Assembly (NCBI GenBank): GCA_002692725.1
Contig: NZLU01000023.1
Coordinates: 496,001-560,000 of the forward strand
Direction: 5' to 3'
Source of the DNA: Ponticaulis sp.
GTDB taxonomy: Bacteria; Pseudomonadota; Alphaproteobacteria; Caulobacterales; Hyphomonadaceae
DNA length: 64,000 nucleotides
Numbering within the stretch: position 1 is the first letter of the stretch; each line of letters starts with the position of its first letter. The notes beneath the pieces were generated by a model. The model ran no database searches, had not been told where the DNA came from, and saw only the letters and a list, made by a program, of their open reading frames with translations. The position numbers and the translations under genes were made by a program. This document shows, in pieces, positions 1-9,821 of the stretch.

Positions 1-144
1 ACCCGCGTCACGCAAGGTTATTCGAACGGGCGTCAGATCTTTCGGGTTATGCTGGGGGAATGGCATTCTCGCAGTGATGCGCAACCAACGCTGAGGCTGA
101 TTAAATCCCGCGGGTTTGAAGGCTTCATCGCTGATATCGGTTAA
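1..144 (+). CDS. C-terminal end of a SPOR-like domain protein (partial)
   Basis: Frame 1 is open from the window edge to a TAA at 142-144 and gives 47 residues. The stretch FRVMLGEWHSRSDAQ followed by a short helix and GFEGFIADIG resembles the last strand-helix-strand of SPOR peptidoglycan-binding domains, which often read as RVxxGxFxxxxxA and end a protein. A strong bidirectional terminator follows. The family is inferred from a short tail only; the rest of the gene lies outside the window, so a lytic transglycosylase, amidase or division protein carrying SPOR are all possible. Confidence 0.5.
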   Translation, partial: TRVTQGYSNGRQIFRVMLGEWHSRSDAQPTLRLIKSRGFEGFIADIG

Positions 145-170
145 GTTCAGAGCGATCTGACAGAGGAACA

Positions 171-203
171 AAAAAAGGCCCGGGGATATCCCGGGCCTTT
201 TCG
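171..203. terminator. Bidirectional rho-independent terminator
   Basis: A GC-rich inverted repeat (GGCCCGGG, loop ATAT-rich, CCCGGGCC) at about 177-197 is flanked by an A run on the left and TTTTCGTTTT on the right. It can end the SPOR-like gene on the plus strand and the S9 peptidase on the minus strand. Confidence 0.85.
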
Positions 204-221
204 TTTTCAGTTTCTGATCGC

Positions 222-2252
222 TTACATGCCGCAAGTGGTGGTCAGGAAGCGTTCCATTTCCTTCAGAACCTTTTCCTTGTGTTCCGGCAGCCATTTGTTG
301 GACTGGTGCCCCATTTCCTTCAGCACGAAGTACTCGGTCCCAGGCTGGCGATCTTTAACGGCGTTGTAGAAGTCGCGGCTGTGGAACAACGGAACGCGGA
401 CGTCATAGTCACCATGATAGATCATGATCGGAATGTTGATCTTGTCGGTGTTCTGCAGCGGATCCATGCCTTTCACGGTGTTACCCTGATAAATGCGCTG
501 GATGCGGTTACTGCCCCAGTTATTGGCAATTTTCTGCAGGTTAGACACGCCTGCACCTGCGATCGCGCACTGGTAAGGGCTGTTTGGACGAACTGAAGCT
601 GCGAAGGCTGCGAATCCGCCGTAAGAATAGCCGTGAATAGCGATCTTATTGGCGTCGACATAACCCTGCTGGACAAGCCATGCAGCGCCATCGTCTTTGT
701 CGTCCTGCATTTTCTGACCCCACTCACCATCACCGGCGAGCCAGAGTTCACGACCCCAGCCGTCTGAGCCGCGGTATTGGGGTTGCAGAATGACATAGCC
801 GCGGCTGGCAAAATATTGCGTCCAACCTGAGCTGTCGAAGCCAGCAGAGTCGCGTGCCCATGGGCCACCATGTGGCAGGATGATTGCGCCCCGGGCTTTT
901 TCGCCTTCCTCATAACCCGCAGGCATTGTGAGGAGGCCCGGGATCTTCATTCCGTCACGGGCAGTGTAGTAGACCAGTTCGGTTTTGCCGAGTGCCTCTG
1001 TATCGATCCACGGACGTGACGAGCCGATCGCGACGACCTTCGTTTTGTCTTTCAGGATGAAGTAAGCTGGTGGCAGGTTAGACGCACTGACGGTGAACAG
1101 AATTTTGTTCCGGTCAGCTGTCCAGTCCTGCAAGTTGACGTGTTTGTCTGGATAGGCTGCTTCCAGACCTTTCTGGATCGAATCCATTTCAGGGTCGAGC
1201 CAGTATGTTTTCGACACCTCAGCCGCATAATTGAAGCCAAGCGGCGCACCGAAATCTTCTGCGCGCTGTGAGAAGATCATGCTGGTGATGTTGAAATCCG
1301 GATGCGCCAGAACAGGCTGGTCAGACCATTCATTGGACACAACATCGTAGGCGTAAACAGCAACCTTATCGGAGAATTTGTCCGTTGAGATGAAGTATTG
1401 ATTCGTGCCTTCGGCGCGGCCTTCAATATTCAGCGTGTAACGATCTTTGATCTCATAGGTCAGCGCTGGTTCTTCTGTGATCTCACCTTGTGTCGGATCA
1501 TAAAGTTTGTGGAACTGGCGCCATTCGCCGTCCACATAGTCCAGACGCAAACGCGCAACGATCGAACCGTCTTTGTTGCTGATCAGGAAAGATTCTTCAT
1601 CATCGCCTTTGACCAGAAACTCTTCGTCTCCGGTGCGCAGATTGTGCTTGTAGAAGCGAACACCTTCATTGGTGGTCTGACGCGAAATAATGATGTTCTC
1701 TGGGTCCAGAGGCAGTGAGCTCGCAATGGATGTTTCACCCACGAGTTCAAAGCAACGCTCCAGCATTTTGCTTGCGCCGATCTCAGCGCGGCCAGCCGGC
1801 ATTTCGTCAATCTTCTTCAGGTTCTCATTGCCCATATAGGCTCCCTGAAGATATTTTTTTGTGGATCCGGTGGTTTTACCTTCGCCGCAGCCCTGAAGTG
1901 CGCCGACATAAGGCTGAACGGTGAACCAAATTGATTTTTTCTGTTTCAGTGCCGTCGCGGCAAAAAATTTCGAACGTCCTGTCGACTTCGTCACGTAGTC
2001 AGGTGCCAGCAAACCGTCAGTATTCAGATCACCTGAAAGATCCCAGTAAGCTGCCGCTCTTTTTTCGCCGTCCGAGTCCGGCTCTGTAATCACAGCCACC
2101 ATCATGTCACCTTCGAGTGACATGGACGCTGAACTGATCAGTGGGAATTTCGAAAAGTCTTCCGCCTTCACTGGTTCAATTTGCGAATTGGCCATCGCCG
2201 ATCCGGTAAATATTGTTGCGAAAGCAGCGGCGATCGATACGCGCTTCATCAT
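222..2252 (-). CDS. Secreted S9 family (prolyl oligopeptidase-type) serine peptidase
   Basis: The 676-residue product is predicted to cleave peptides in the periplasm or outside the cell. It starts with a signal peptide (MMKRVSIAAAFATIFTGSAMA). A beta-propeller-like N-terminal half is followed by an alpha/beta hydrolase domain. Visible catalytic residues are Ser near 543 in GYSYGG, Asp near 617 in HGDYD and His near 649 in GHQS. The start at 2252 is preferred over an in-frame ATG 57 bases upstream because GGGAG lies 8 bases before it and the signal peptide begins here. It is divergent from the TonB-dependent receptor, suggesting joint use of peptides. Exact specificity (dipeptidyl or acylaminoacyl type) cannot be told. 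Confidence 0.92.
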   Translation of the reverse strand: MMKRVSIAAAFATIFTGSAMANSQIEPVKAEDFSKFPLISSASMSLEGDMMVAVITEPDSDGEKRAAAYWDLSGDLNTDGLLAPDYVTKSTGRSKFFAATALKQKKSIWFTVQPYVGALQGCGEGKTTGSTKKYLQGAYMGNENLKKIDEMPAGRAEIGASKMLERCFELVGETSIASSLPLDPENIIISRQTTNEGVRFYKHNLRTGDEEFLVKGDDEESFLISNKDGSIVARLRLDYVDGEWRQFHKLYDPTQGEITEEPALTYEIKDRYTLNIEGRAEGTNQYFISTDKFSDKVAVYAYDVVSNEWSDQPVLAHPDFNITSMIFSQRAEDFGAPLGFNYAAEVSKTYWLDPEMDSIQKGLEAAYPDKHVNLQDWTADRNKILFTVSASNLPPAYFILKDKTKVVAIGSSRPWIDTEALGKTELVYYTARDGMKIPGLLTMPAGYEEGEKARGAIILPHGGPWARDSAGFDSSGWTQYFASRGYVILQPQYRGSDGWGRELWLAGDGEWGQKMQDDKDDGAAWLVQQGYVDANKIAIHGYSYGGFAAFAASVRPNSPYQCAIAGAGVSNLQKIANNWGSNRIQRIYQGNTVKGMDPLQNTDKINIPIMIYHGDYDVRVPLFHSRDFYNAVKDRQPGTEYFVLKEMGHQSNKWLPEHKEKVLKEMERFLTTTCGM

Positions 2253-2548
2253 ATGTTGGTCTCCCGAGAAAGAATTCACCGTAACAGATGTGTCATTAAA
2301 CCTGCCCAAATCAAGTTATGACGGGCATGGACTAACTTGTCACGTCCAATTTACAGGCACGGGTATGCTACAAAGTGACGAAAAAGCCACACAAGTATCC
2401 TCACTGCACATTAAGCCTTACAAATCCGTCATATTTTCTTGCGTGGTGAAAATCGCCGTGCATTGTTTTGAATCAGCTCGGCATGTGCCGTGGCATAGTC
2501 GGAGACCTGTGATTTTTCAGGCCCGACAAATTGCAAGGGGCAGTTCAA

Positions 2549-5530
2549 ATGAAAACATCGACATTGCGTCGTTCAATTTACGGGAGCGTGGCGCTTAGCA
2601 CACTCATGCTCTCCGGCGTGGTTTACGCTCAGGAAAACCAGCCTGAAATAATTGAAGAGAATACGGGTGACGACGGCGAAGCGCGCCAGGAGCGCGTTGT
2701 TGTAACCGGTTCTCTGCTTGCGCGTGACGAATTCACTTCGTCTTCGCCGGTTCAGGTTATCACCGCGGAAGTTGCTACACTTGAAGGTCTGGTCGACGTT
2801 GCTGACCTGCTTCAAGGGTCTTCTCTTGCCGCTGGTTCTACTCAGCTGAACAACCAGGGCTTCCAGGGCTTCGTCACCAACGGTGGCGTCGGTACACAAA
2901 CGATTGACCTTCGTGGTTGCGGTGACACCCGTACGCTGGTTCTGATCGACGGTAAGCGTCCAGGTCCTTCTGGTACGCGCGGTGCGGTTTCTGCACTCGA
3001 CCTTAACGTCGTTCCTCAGTCTATCATTTCTCGTGTTGAGATCCTGAAAGACGGCGCGTCGACCATTTACGGTTCTGACGCTGTCTGTGGTGTTGTGAAC
3101 ATCATCACCCGTGATTCTGTTGACGATCTCGAGCTCAACCTCACTGGCAACCTGCCGGAAAATGACGGTGGCGCAAGCTTCCGTGCGTCGGCCGCCTGGG
3201 GTTTTGAGGTCGGCGACTGGGCTGACTTCACGCTCTCTGCTGAATACCGCATGTCACAAGAGCTTGATCGTGCAGACCGCGATTACCTTGCTTGTGGCGA
3301 AGACTATGTCACCGAGCCTCTGACCGGCAAGCGTGCTGACCGTCGTAACTATGGCGCGTATGGTAGCGGGCCTATGGATTGGTGTTCAAACCTTTACTTC
3401 AACACAGTTCTGCACCCATTCACAGGTGAGCGCTTCATTCAGGACCCGAACGGCGTGACTGTACCTGGCGGCTACGGCATTGTGTCTATCCCTGGATACC
3501 GTCCGCGGAACTCCACTTTCCGTGGCCCAGATGGCTTCCTTGGATATGACGACCAGCTGGACGCTGATTTCCTCGATAACTGGGACTACATCCCGGAAAA
3601 CGAGAACATCAACATCTTTGCTACGGCTGATATTGAGCTGGGCGGCGTGACCTGGGATTCTGAGATCCTGGCATCTCGTCGTACAACCGAATTCGAAGGC
3701 TGGCGTCAGTTCTTCCCATTCATTGGTTCTTCTGCGTTTGGCTACGGCTACATTCAGGACCCAACTTACGATAACTCTGTCGGCCTGCTGCAGCGTCCGG
3801 TTCTTGCATATCCGTCGAATGGTTTCACTGAAGTTGACTATTACAACGTCTCTTCTTCTCTCTCCGGCGGCTTCGGCAATTCCGGCTTCCTGTCTGACTG
3901 GACATGGAAACTCGACGGCACCTATTCGCGCGGAGAAGGTACCTATGGGAACAACCAGATCCTCGTTTCCCGCTCGGGCGACTGGAATCTTGACGGCGTT
4001 TCAGACTACACCGGTGACGGTGTCGCTGACACGCTGCCACCTCCGACAATCGACATGTTCGACCCAGCTGTTCTGAACGGCTCTCGTACGGCTGACCTCG
4101 TTGCGGCTGTTGGTGGCGACGAAGAAGGTACGACGGTTTATGAGCAAACGACCTTCACGGGTACGGTTGCAGGCGAAATCTTCGACCTTCCAGCCGGTGC
4201 TGTCGGTCTCGCACTTGGTGCCGAGTACCGTGAATTCAGCATTGACGACACGCCGGGTCCGTTGACTCAGTCTGGTGACGTTTGGGGGCGCTCTGTAGCG
4301 GGACCAACGCGTGGTACGAACTCTGTGTCTGAGTTCTTCGTTGAGACACGTGTTCCACTTCTCCGGGGTCAGTTCCTCGCTGAGGATGTTGAACTCGAAG
4401 CGTCCTGGCGGACATTCAGCTACGATATCGGTGGCGACGACTCCATCTATAAGGTCGGCCTGAACTGGCAGCTGAACCCAACTTTCCGGGTTCGTTCGTC
4501 TTACGGTACCTCTTACCGTGCACCTGCACTGTTCGAGCTCTTCCTCGAAGATCAGACGAGCTTCCTGGCGCAGGACCAGTTTGACCCTTGTATCGACTGG
4601 CAGAACAGCACAAACGCCAACATCCGTACCAACTGTGCGGCAGCTGGCATTCCTGGAAACTATATCGGCGCGTCGTCATCAGCGACTGTGATTTCTTCGG
4701 GTGGCGGTGAGCTGCTTGAATCAGAGTCTGGTGATACCTTCACTGCTGGTATCGTGTTCACGCCGACCTTCGCGCCTCTGAACATCGCGCTCGACTATTA
4801 TGAGATCGAGATCCAGGATCAGATCACGTCTCTGGGCGCTGGTCAGATCGTTGGCGGTTGTTATGCGCAACCGGTTTTCCCGAACGACTATTGTGATCTG
4901 TTCACGCGGGCCCCCGGCACCGACCCAACGGCTCCGTACAAGGTCGACAATATCATGGCGCCAACGCTTAACGTTGACAGTCAGCAACAGCGCGGTATCG
5001 ACCTCGAAGTCCGCTATGAGCAAGACTTCAACTTCGGTGTTCTGACGGCTGAAGCGTCTATCAACTGGTCGCTCGAGCGTTACATCGACGTGTTCGGTTC
5101 CAACTTCGTGGCTGGTGTCAGCGATAACGACTTCAACGGAACTGTTGGTTTCCCAAGCGTCGCTGGTGACCTCCTCGTTCAGCTGGATCGTGGTGACTGG
5201 ACCTATTCGTTCTTCTCTGACTTCATCGGTCGCCAGGACGATAACCGGTACTTCACTGATGACCTGAACTTCCCAGTTCAGTATGTCGGTGCGTTCCCGG
5301 ATCAGGTGAACTACAAAGCCTTCACAGAGGCACAATTTGTACACGGTGCGTCTGTTCGCTGGCAGGGTGACACATGGACCTTCGCTGGTGGTGTTCGTAA
5401 CCTCTTCGACGAGCACCCACCGGCAGTGTCACCAGGTGTTGTGACAGCTATCGGTAACACGGCGCTCAACGCCACAGGTTACCCGGTGCTGGGAAGAACT
5501 TTCTTCACCACGATTTCCAAAACCTTCTAA
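2549..5530 (+). CDS. TonB-dependent outer membrane receptor
   Basis: The 993-residue protein is an outer membrane active transporter powered by TonB-ExbBD. It has a signal peptide ending near residue 27 (GVVYAQ), a TonB-box-like segment RVVVTGS near 49-55, a plug domain (about 56-190, with TLVLIDGKRPGP and EILKDGASTIYGSDAV), then a long beta-barrel ending in the typical terminal aromatic strand TTISKTF. The ATG at 2549 is chosen over TTG at 2531 because AAGGGG sits 8 bases before it and the signal peptide begins there. Unusually, plug Cys124 and Cys180 replace residues that are Leu and Ala in many relatives, and three further cysteine pairs lie in the barrel. The substrate is unknown; the divergent S9 peptidase hints at peptides. 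A terminator follows. Confidence 0.95.
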   Translation: MKTSTLRRSIYGSVALSTLMLSGVVYAQENQPEIIEENTGDDGEARQERVVVTGSLLARDEFTSSSPVQVITAEVATLEGLVDVADLLQGSSLAAGSTQLNNQGFQGFVTNGGVGTQTIDLRGCGDTRTLVLIDGKRPGPSGTRGAVSALDLNVVPQSIISRVEILKDGASTIYGSDAVCGVVNIITRDSVDDLELNLTGNLPENDGGASFRASAAWGFEVGDWADFTLSAEYRMSQELDRADRDYLACGEDYVTEPLTGKRADRRNYGAYGSGPMDWCSNLYFNTVLHPFTGERFIQDPNGVTVPGGYGIVSIPGYRPRNSTFRGPDGFLGYDDQLDADFLDNWDYIPENENINIFATADIELGGVTWDSEILASRRTTEFEGWRQFFPFIGSSAFGYGYIQDPTYDNSVGLLQRPVLAYPSNGFTEVDYYNVSSSLSGGFGNSGFLSDWTWKLDGTYSRGEGTYGNNQILVSRSGDWNLDGVSDYTGDGVADTLPPPTIDMFDPAVLNGSRTADLVAAVGGDEEGTTVYEQTTFTGTVAGEIFDLPAGAVGLALGAEYREFSIDDTPGPLTQSGDVWGRSVAGPTRGTNSVSEFFVETRVPLLRGQFLAEDVELEASWRTFSYDIGGDDSIYKVGLNWQLNPTFRVRSSYGTSYRAPALFELFLEDQTSFLAQDQFDPCIDWQNSTNANIRTNCAAAGIPGNYIGASSSATVISSGGGELLESESGDTFTAGIVFTPTFAPLNIALDYYEIEIQDQITSLGAGQIVGGCYAQPVFPNDYCDLFTRAPGTDPTAPYKVDNIMAPTLNVDSQQQRGIDLEVRYEQDFNFGVLTAEASINWSLERYIDVFGSNFVAGVSDNDFNGTVGFPSVAGDLLVQLDRGDWTYSFFSDFIGRQDDNRYFTDDLNFPVQYVGAFPDQVNYKAFTEAQFVHGASVRWQGDTWTFAGGVRNLFDEHPPAVSPGVVTAIGNTALNATGYPVLGRTFFTTISKTF

Positions 5531-5552
5531 GGTTATCTGACCTCAGAACCGG

Positions 5553-5586
5553 AAAGGCCACGCCATGTGCGTGGCCTTTTCTTTTT
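5553..5586 (+). terminator. Rho-independent terminator of the TonB-dependent receptor gene
   Basis: AAGGCCACGC, a short CATGT loop and GCGTGGCCTT form a stem of about 10 base pairs followed by TTTTCTTTTT, 22 bases after the receptor stop codon. Confidence 0.88.
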
Positions 5587-5684
5587 GTCCAAGCCTCCCG
5601 CATTCCCGAATTTACTCGCATTACAGCCTTAATCATTGCTTTGATTGGAAATCCGCGCTCAACTCGCACAAGTGAGGGAGGACC

Positions 5685-6341
5685 ATGGCGACGACAGAGG
5701 AAGAGCTCAACGCCGCTCATTCAGCGCTGCGTAGCGAACCCGGGTTTCAGTTCGAACTGCCCGTTGAAGAGGTCGTTCGGCAACAGCAACAGACCGAAAA
5801 TGCAGAAGGATTTCTCTACGATGCCTTCAGGGTTCTCGGGGAATTTTTCGTCGCCATCGGACCGCTTTTGCAGTTCGCACTGATCATCGGTGTTGCCTTA
5901 CTGCTCGCCTATATTGCCTGGTCCATTTATAAAGGCATTCAGTCTCGTCAAACTCGTTTGCGTGATCGTGTGGCCAGCGACGCGGATGCAGATCTTCTGA
6001 AAACAGTGGATATGCGCCCGGATTCGCAAGCGGCGAAAAACCTGCTGACGGCTGCAGACGAACTCGCCGCCAAAGGACATTTTGCGCAAGCTTTGCGGGA
6101 ATTGTTGCATCATTCCATTCGTGAGCTTCAGTCACGTATTCGCCAGAAGATCGGCGTGTCCTTCACCGCGCGAGAGATTGGTCGTCTTGGGGATATGCCC
6201 GACGCCTCACGCACCGCCTTTAATGCGCTGATCCAGACAGTGGAAGTGAGTGCATTCGGTCTCGCCAATGTCTCTGAAAGCGACTATCTGGCTGCGCGCC
6301 GGAATTATGAGATCTTCGCGTTTGGCGAGCCGCAAACATGA
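5685..6341 (+). CDS. DUF4129-type membrane protein, first gene of the MoxR operon
   Basis: The 218-residue protein has one clear membrane segment at about 60-85 (LLQFALIIGVALLLAYIAW), followed by a cytoplasmic region with a helical domain (FAQALRELLHHSIRELQSR and an FTAREIGR motif) matching the DUF4129 C-terminal domain found in MoxR/DUF58 clusters. A GAGGGAGG site lies a few bases before the ATG. The stop overlaps the next start (ATGA at 6338-6341), indicating one transcript with the following five genes. Its molecular role is not established; an accessory membrane part of a MoxR-linked complex is an inference from position. Confidence 0.75.
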   Translation: MATTEEELNAAHSALRSEPGFQFELPVEEVVRQQQQTENAEGFLYDAFRVLGEFFVAIGPLLQFALIIGVALLLAYIAWSIYKGIQSRQTRLRDRVASDADADLLKTVDMRPDSQAAKNLLTAADELAAKGHFAQALRELLHHSIRELQSRIRQKIGVSFTAREIGRLGDMPDASRTAFNALIQTVEVSAFGLANVSESDYLAARRNYEIFAFGEPQT

Positions 6342-7561
6342 GTGAACGGACCGGCGCACCAGTGATCACGTTCCGGACGGCGCTGATTGCCGTTATAATC
6401 GGCGTGGTCAGCTTTTCCGCTCTGATTGTGTTATCCGCATTCGCCCCGGAATTGCGCGATAAGAATCAGGCCGGACTTCATGCCTATTCCAAGTCAGCTC
6501 TCGGCTATAATTTTGCTGTTCGCTTGCTTCAGGAAACTGGATATGAGGTCCAGATCAGCCGCGAAACCTGGCGCCTGGAGTATTCGGGACAGTCGGATTT
6601 GCTCATTCTGACGCCGGCCAATCGTTATGATGCAGACGAACTCGCCGAGGTGAATTTAGATCGTGCAGGCGATCCGACCCTGATCATTCTGCCCAAACGG
6701 TGGGGGCCCGCAGACGTTTTTAATCGCCGCTATTTTGGCCGGACCTCGATCATCTCTCCTGAAAGCGTAACGCGGCTTTTGGCTGATGCCTTTGAGGGAA
6801 TCACCGCGGTTCAGACCGACCCAGCCGATGAGATGCAGTTCAACGGGCGGGCGGTAGAAACTGTTTTCACCGAGAAAATGCAGCTCATCACGGGCGACAC
6901 GATTTCGCCGATCATCGCGAATGATGAAGGGGTATTGTTCGGACGTCTTGAAGAAACCGACGTTTATATTGTCAGCGATCCGGAGCTGTTCAACACACAT
7001 GGCCTGAACAAACCGCAGAATGCAGCGGTCATGCTCGATATCATGGAGACCCTGGCCGGAGATGGGTTTCGAATACCGGTGATTTTCGACACGACACTTC
7101 ATGGCTTTGAGCGGGATAAGAATCTACTCCGGCTCTTGTTCGAGCCGCCTGTGCTCGCTGCAACGCTGTTCGGAATCGCCACGGCGCTTTTATTGGGGTG
7201 GAGCGCCTTTTTGCGGTTTGGGCGGCCACGGGAGGCGCCAGCCGAAATCGCGACTGGGCGCCAGTCTCTGATTGAAAGCACAGCAGGTCTGTTCAAGCAG
7301 ACCGAACAGCAAGCTAGTCTGGCTGAAGATTATGATGGCCTCGCCACGCGACTGACCCTCAAATCATTAGGCTTTGCCGAGGATTTGCCGCCGGATCAGG
7401 CCGATCAAATATTGGCGCGACGCGCCGAAAAACGTAAGGAAGACAAACCCGATCTTCCGTCGCGGCCCGACCCGTCTCAGGTCTCGTCCGCGTATCAATT
7501 GCTGCACTTCGCGCAGACTTATCACACATGGAAAGAGGAATTGAGCGATGATCGCGAGTGA
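6338..7561 (+). CDS. DUF4350 domain-containing membrane protein
   Basis: This 407-residue protein has an N-terminal membrane helix (residues about 10-30), an extracytoplasmic DUF4350-like region with the start A..ARLLQ-type pattern ([15 protein letters not shown]) and [15 protein letters not shown], a second membrane helix at about 268-290 ([20 protein letters not shown]) and a cytoplasmic tail. Proteins of this family sit with MoxR ATPases and DUF58 proteins. It overlaps the preceding gene by 4 bases and the next by 14, so translation is likely coupled. No catalytic motif is visible and the function is unknown. Confidence 0.8.
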   Translation: MSERTGAPVITFRTALIAVIIGVVSFSALIVLSAFAPELRDKNQAGLHAYSKSALGYNFAVRLLQETGYEVQISRETWRLEYSGQSDLLILTPANRYDADELAEVNLDRAGDPTLIILPKRWGPADVFNRRYFGRTSIISPESVTRLLADAFEGITAVQTDPADEMQFNGRAVETVFTEKMQLITGDTISPIIANDEGVLFGRLEETDVYIVSDPELFNTHGLNKPQNAAVMLDIMETLAGDGFRIPVIFDTTLHGFERDKNLLRLLFEPPVLAATLFGIATALLLGWSAFLRFGRPREAPAEIATGRQSLIESTAGLFKQTEQQASLAEDYDGLATRLTLKSLGFAEDLPPDQADQILARRAEKRKEDKPDLPSRPDPSQVSSAYQLLHFAQTYHTWKEELSDDRE

Positions 7562-8507
7562 TATTCAGGCTCTCGGCGAGCGACTGAAGAACGAAATTGG
7601 CCGGGGTGTGATCGGCCAGCATTCTGCTGTGGATCTGATGTTGATCGCGCTTCTGTCAAAAGGCCATCTGCTTCTGGAAGGGCCTCCGGGCACAGCAAAA
7701 ACTTTTCTCGCGCGGTGCTTCGCCGCCAGTCTGGCGCTGGATTATGGGCGGATTCAGTTCACGCCAGACCTGATGCCGGGCGATGTGCTGGGCACGAACT
7801 TTTTCAACTTCCAGACCAGCCAGTTTTTCCTCACAAAAGGACCGATCTTCACGGAAATTCTGCTGGCCGATGAGATCAACCGCACGCCCCCGAAAACTCA
7901 GGCGGCGCTGCTTGAAGCCATGCAGGAACGGTGCGTCACGATCGATGGCGACACACATGCGTTGAGCGACAGCTTCATGGTGGTTGCCACGCAAAACCCG
8001 ATCGAGCAGCAGGGAACTTATCCCTTGCCTGAGGCGCAGCTTGATCGCTTCCTGTTCAAGCACATCATGTCTTATCCGGACGAAGCCGAGGAAATGCGCA
8101 TTGTTGAGGCGCATGCGACAGGCGTCGGCATGCCAAGCCTGAGTGATCTTGGCATCACCGCACAGATTACGCCTGAAGAGCTGGCCGAGGCGCGCGCCTT
8201 TGTTGCTTCCGTCACACTCAGCCGGGAAGTCATCGCCTATACGATCCAGCTTTGCCGGGCGACGCGTGACAAGCCCGCTCTGCTGGATGTTGGAGTCAGT
8301 CCGCGAGCGGCGGTCAATCTGGCCATTGCCGCGAGGTCGCGGGCCGCGTTGCAGGGGAGGGATTATGTGATCCCGGATGATGTGAAAGAGCTGGCCGCTC
8401 CGGCCATGTGTCACCGGGTCGTGCTGTCAGCCTCAGCGGAAATCGAGGGGCGGACACCGGCCAGCATCATCGCCGATATCGTCGCAGAGACCGAGGCGCC
8501 TCGCTGA
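7548..8507 (+). CDS. MoxR family AAA+ ATPase
   Basis: The 319-residue cytoplasmic ATPase has Walker A GPPGTAKT at about 41-48, Walker B as [20 protein letters not shown] with the family-typical INR, sensor-1 ATQNP, and a C-terminal lid with SPRAAVNL. MoxR proteins act as chaperone-like ATPases with a von Willebrand/DUF58 partner, here the next gene. A GAGGAA site inside the end of the DUF4350 gene precedes the ATG. The client protein is unknown; context points to envelope-related proteins. Confidence 0.93.
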   Translation: MIASDIQALGERLKNEIGRGVIGQHSAVDLMLIALLSKGHLLLEGPPGTAKTFLARCFAASLALDYGRIQFTPDLMPGDVLGTNFFNFQTSQFFLTKGPIFTEILLADEINRTPPKTQAALLEAMQERCVTIDGDTHALSDSFMVVATQNPIEQQGTYPLPEAQLDRFLFKHIMSYPDEAEEMRIVEAHATGVGMPSLSDLGITAQITPEELAEARAFVASVTLSREVIAYTIQLCRATRDKPALLDVGVSPRAAVNLAIAARSRAALQGRDYVIPDDVKELAAPAMCHRVVLSASAEIEGRTPASIIADIVAETEAPR

Positions 8508-8510
8508 TCC

Positions 8511-9818
8511 ATGCCGGTTATTCTGCCAACACGTAAAGCAATCATCCTGATGGGGCTGGGCATTCCCTTGTCGCTCATCATTGCCTGGTTAGTGCCGGGC
8601 ATATGGGTGTTCTGTTTTGCAGGCATCACCGCCATTCTTTTGCTTGTTGCTCTGGATGGACTGGCAGCACGTTCATCCCAGGCCTTTAAAATCGACCTGG
8701 ATGCGCCCCCGACATTTTTCGTCGGAAAGAATAACGCTCTGACCCTGCAGATCGGTGACGAAAGGCGAGATTATCTGCCCGAAACACACGTCCGGTTTGA
8801 ATTCAATGAGCCGGTGGAAGTTCTGCCCTCACAGAAACTTCCATCATCCGGAAGGCTTGAACTCGATCTGAACATGCTGCGCCGTGGTGAAGCCCGGCTC
8901 GAGGCACTTTGGCTGCGCTGGTCGGGGCCATTTGGATTTGCCGTGAAACAATTGCGGTTGCCCTCGGATATTACGCGTCCGATCAATCCGGACATTCGAA
9001 CCATCCGCGCCGATGCCATTCGCTTCATCACGCGCGAGGCTGATTTCGGCGTGAAATCCCAGCGCGATAAGGGCGATGGATCCGAGTTCGATGCCATGCG
9101 TGAATTCGTGCCGGGCATGGATCGTCGAAGCGTCGACTGGAAAGCCTCCGCCCGACACATGGAGCTGATGGCCAAGGAGTTTCGGACCGAGCGGAACCAC
9201 AACATCGTGCTCGCTTATGATACCGGGCGCCTGATGTGTGAGCGACTGGGCGGGCTGTCCCGGCTCGATCATGCCGTTCACGCTGGCATGCTGCTGGCAT
9301 ATGCGTCTTTGCGCGGCGGGGACAGGGTTGGCGTTTATGGCTTTGATACCCAGCCGCGTGTCATGACCGGGCTCGTGCGCGGCAATGCCGCCTTTGGGAA
9401 GTTGCAGTCGGAAATGGCGCGGCTCGACTATTCCTCACTCGATGCCAATTACACGCTTGGCCTCACGCGGCTCTCATCAGGCCTGAACCGGCGGTCTCTG
9501 ATTATCCTGTTCACCGATTTTCTGGACACAACACAGGCGGAACTGATGGTTGAGAATGCTGCACGCCTCTCCAAGCGCCATCTTGTCTTGTTTGCGGTCT
9601 TTCAGGATCATGATCTTGAGCGCGTCATGTCGCGGCGCCCGGACACACCGGAGGATGTGACGCGAGCGGTAATCGCTGACAATCTGCTACAGGAGCGGCG
9701 AACCGTGATGAAGCGCCTGAAACGGCTGGGCATTGATGTTCTTGAGGCGCCGGTGGAGAGTTTCTCCTCCGAGCTGCTGACCCGTTATCTGTCTATTCTC
9801 AGGCAGGAAAGGATCTGA
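8511..9818 (+). CDS. DUF58 domain-containing protein, MoxR partner
   Basis: The 435-residue protein has two adjacent hydrophobic helices at the N terminus (about 8-47), a beta-rich segment, and the DUF58 signature EFVPGMDRRSVDWKASAR near 195-215, followed by a von Willebrand A-like region with IILFTDFLDT. DUF58 proteins are partners of MoxR ATPases. It begins 3 bases after the moxR stop. The ATG has only a weak ribosome site, which fits translation coupled to moxR. Confidence 0.9.
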   Translation: MPVILPTRKAIILMGLGIPLSLIIAWLVPGIWVFCFAGITAILLLVALDGLAARSSQAFKIDLDAPPTFFVGKNNALTLQIGDERRDYLPETHVRFEFNEPVEVLPSQKLPSSGRLELDLNMLRRGEARLEALWLRWSGPFGFAVKQLRLPSDITRPINPDIRTIRADAIRFITREADFGVKSQRDKGDGSEFDAMREFVPGMDRRSVDWKASARHMELMAKEFRTERNHNIVLAYDTGRLMCERLGGLSRLDHAVHAGMLLAYASLRGGDRVGVYGFDTQPRVMTGLVRGNAAFGKLQSEMARLDYSSLDANYTLGLTRLSSGLNRRSLIILFTDFLDTTQAELMVENAARLSKRHLVLFAVFQDHDLERVMSRRPDTPEDVTRAVIADNLLQERRTVMKRLKRLGIDVLEAPVESFSSELLTRYLSILRQERI

Positions 9819-9821
9819 GCC

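Noticed and set aside
4721-5416. 231-residue frame antisense to the TonB-dependent receptor barrel
   Set aside because: Composition is that of a reversed beta-barrel coding region; no start signal or domain seen.
7656-8414. 252-residue frame antisense to the MoxR gene
   Set aside because: The plus-strand frame has Walker A, Walker B and sensor motifs; the antisense frame is rich in Arg/His with no motif or ribosome site.
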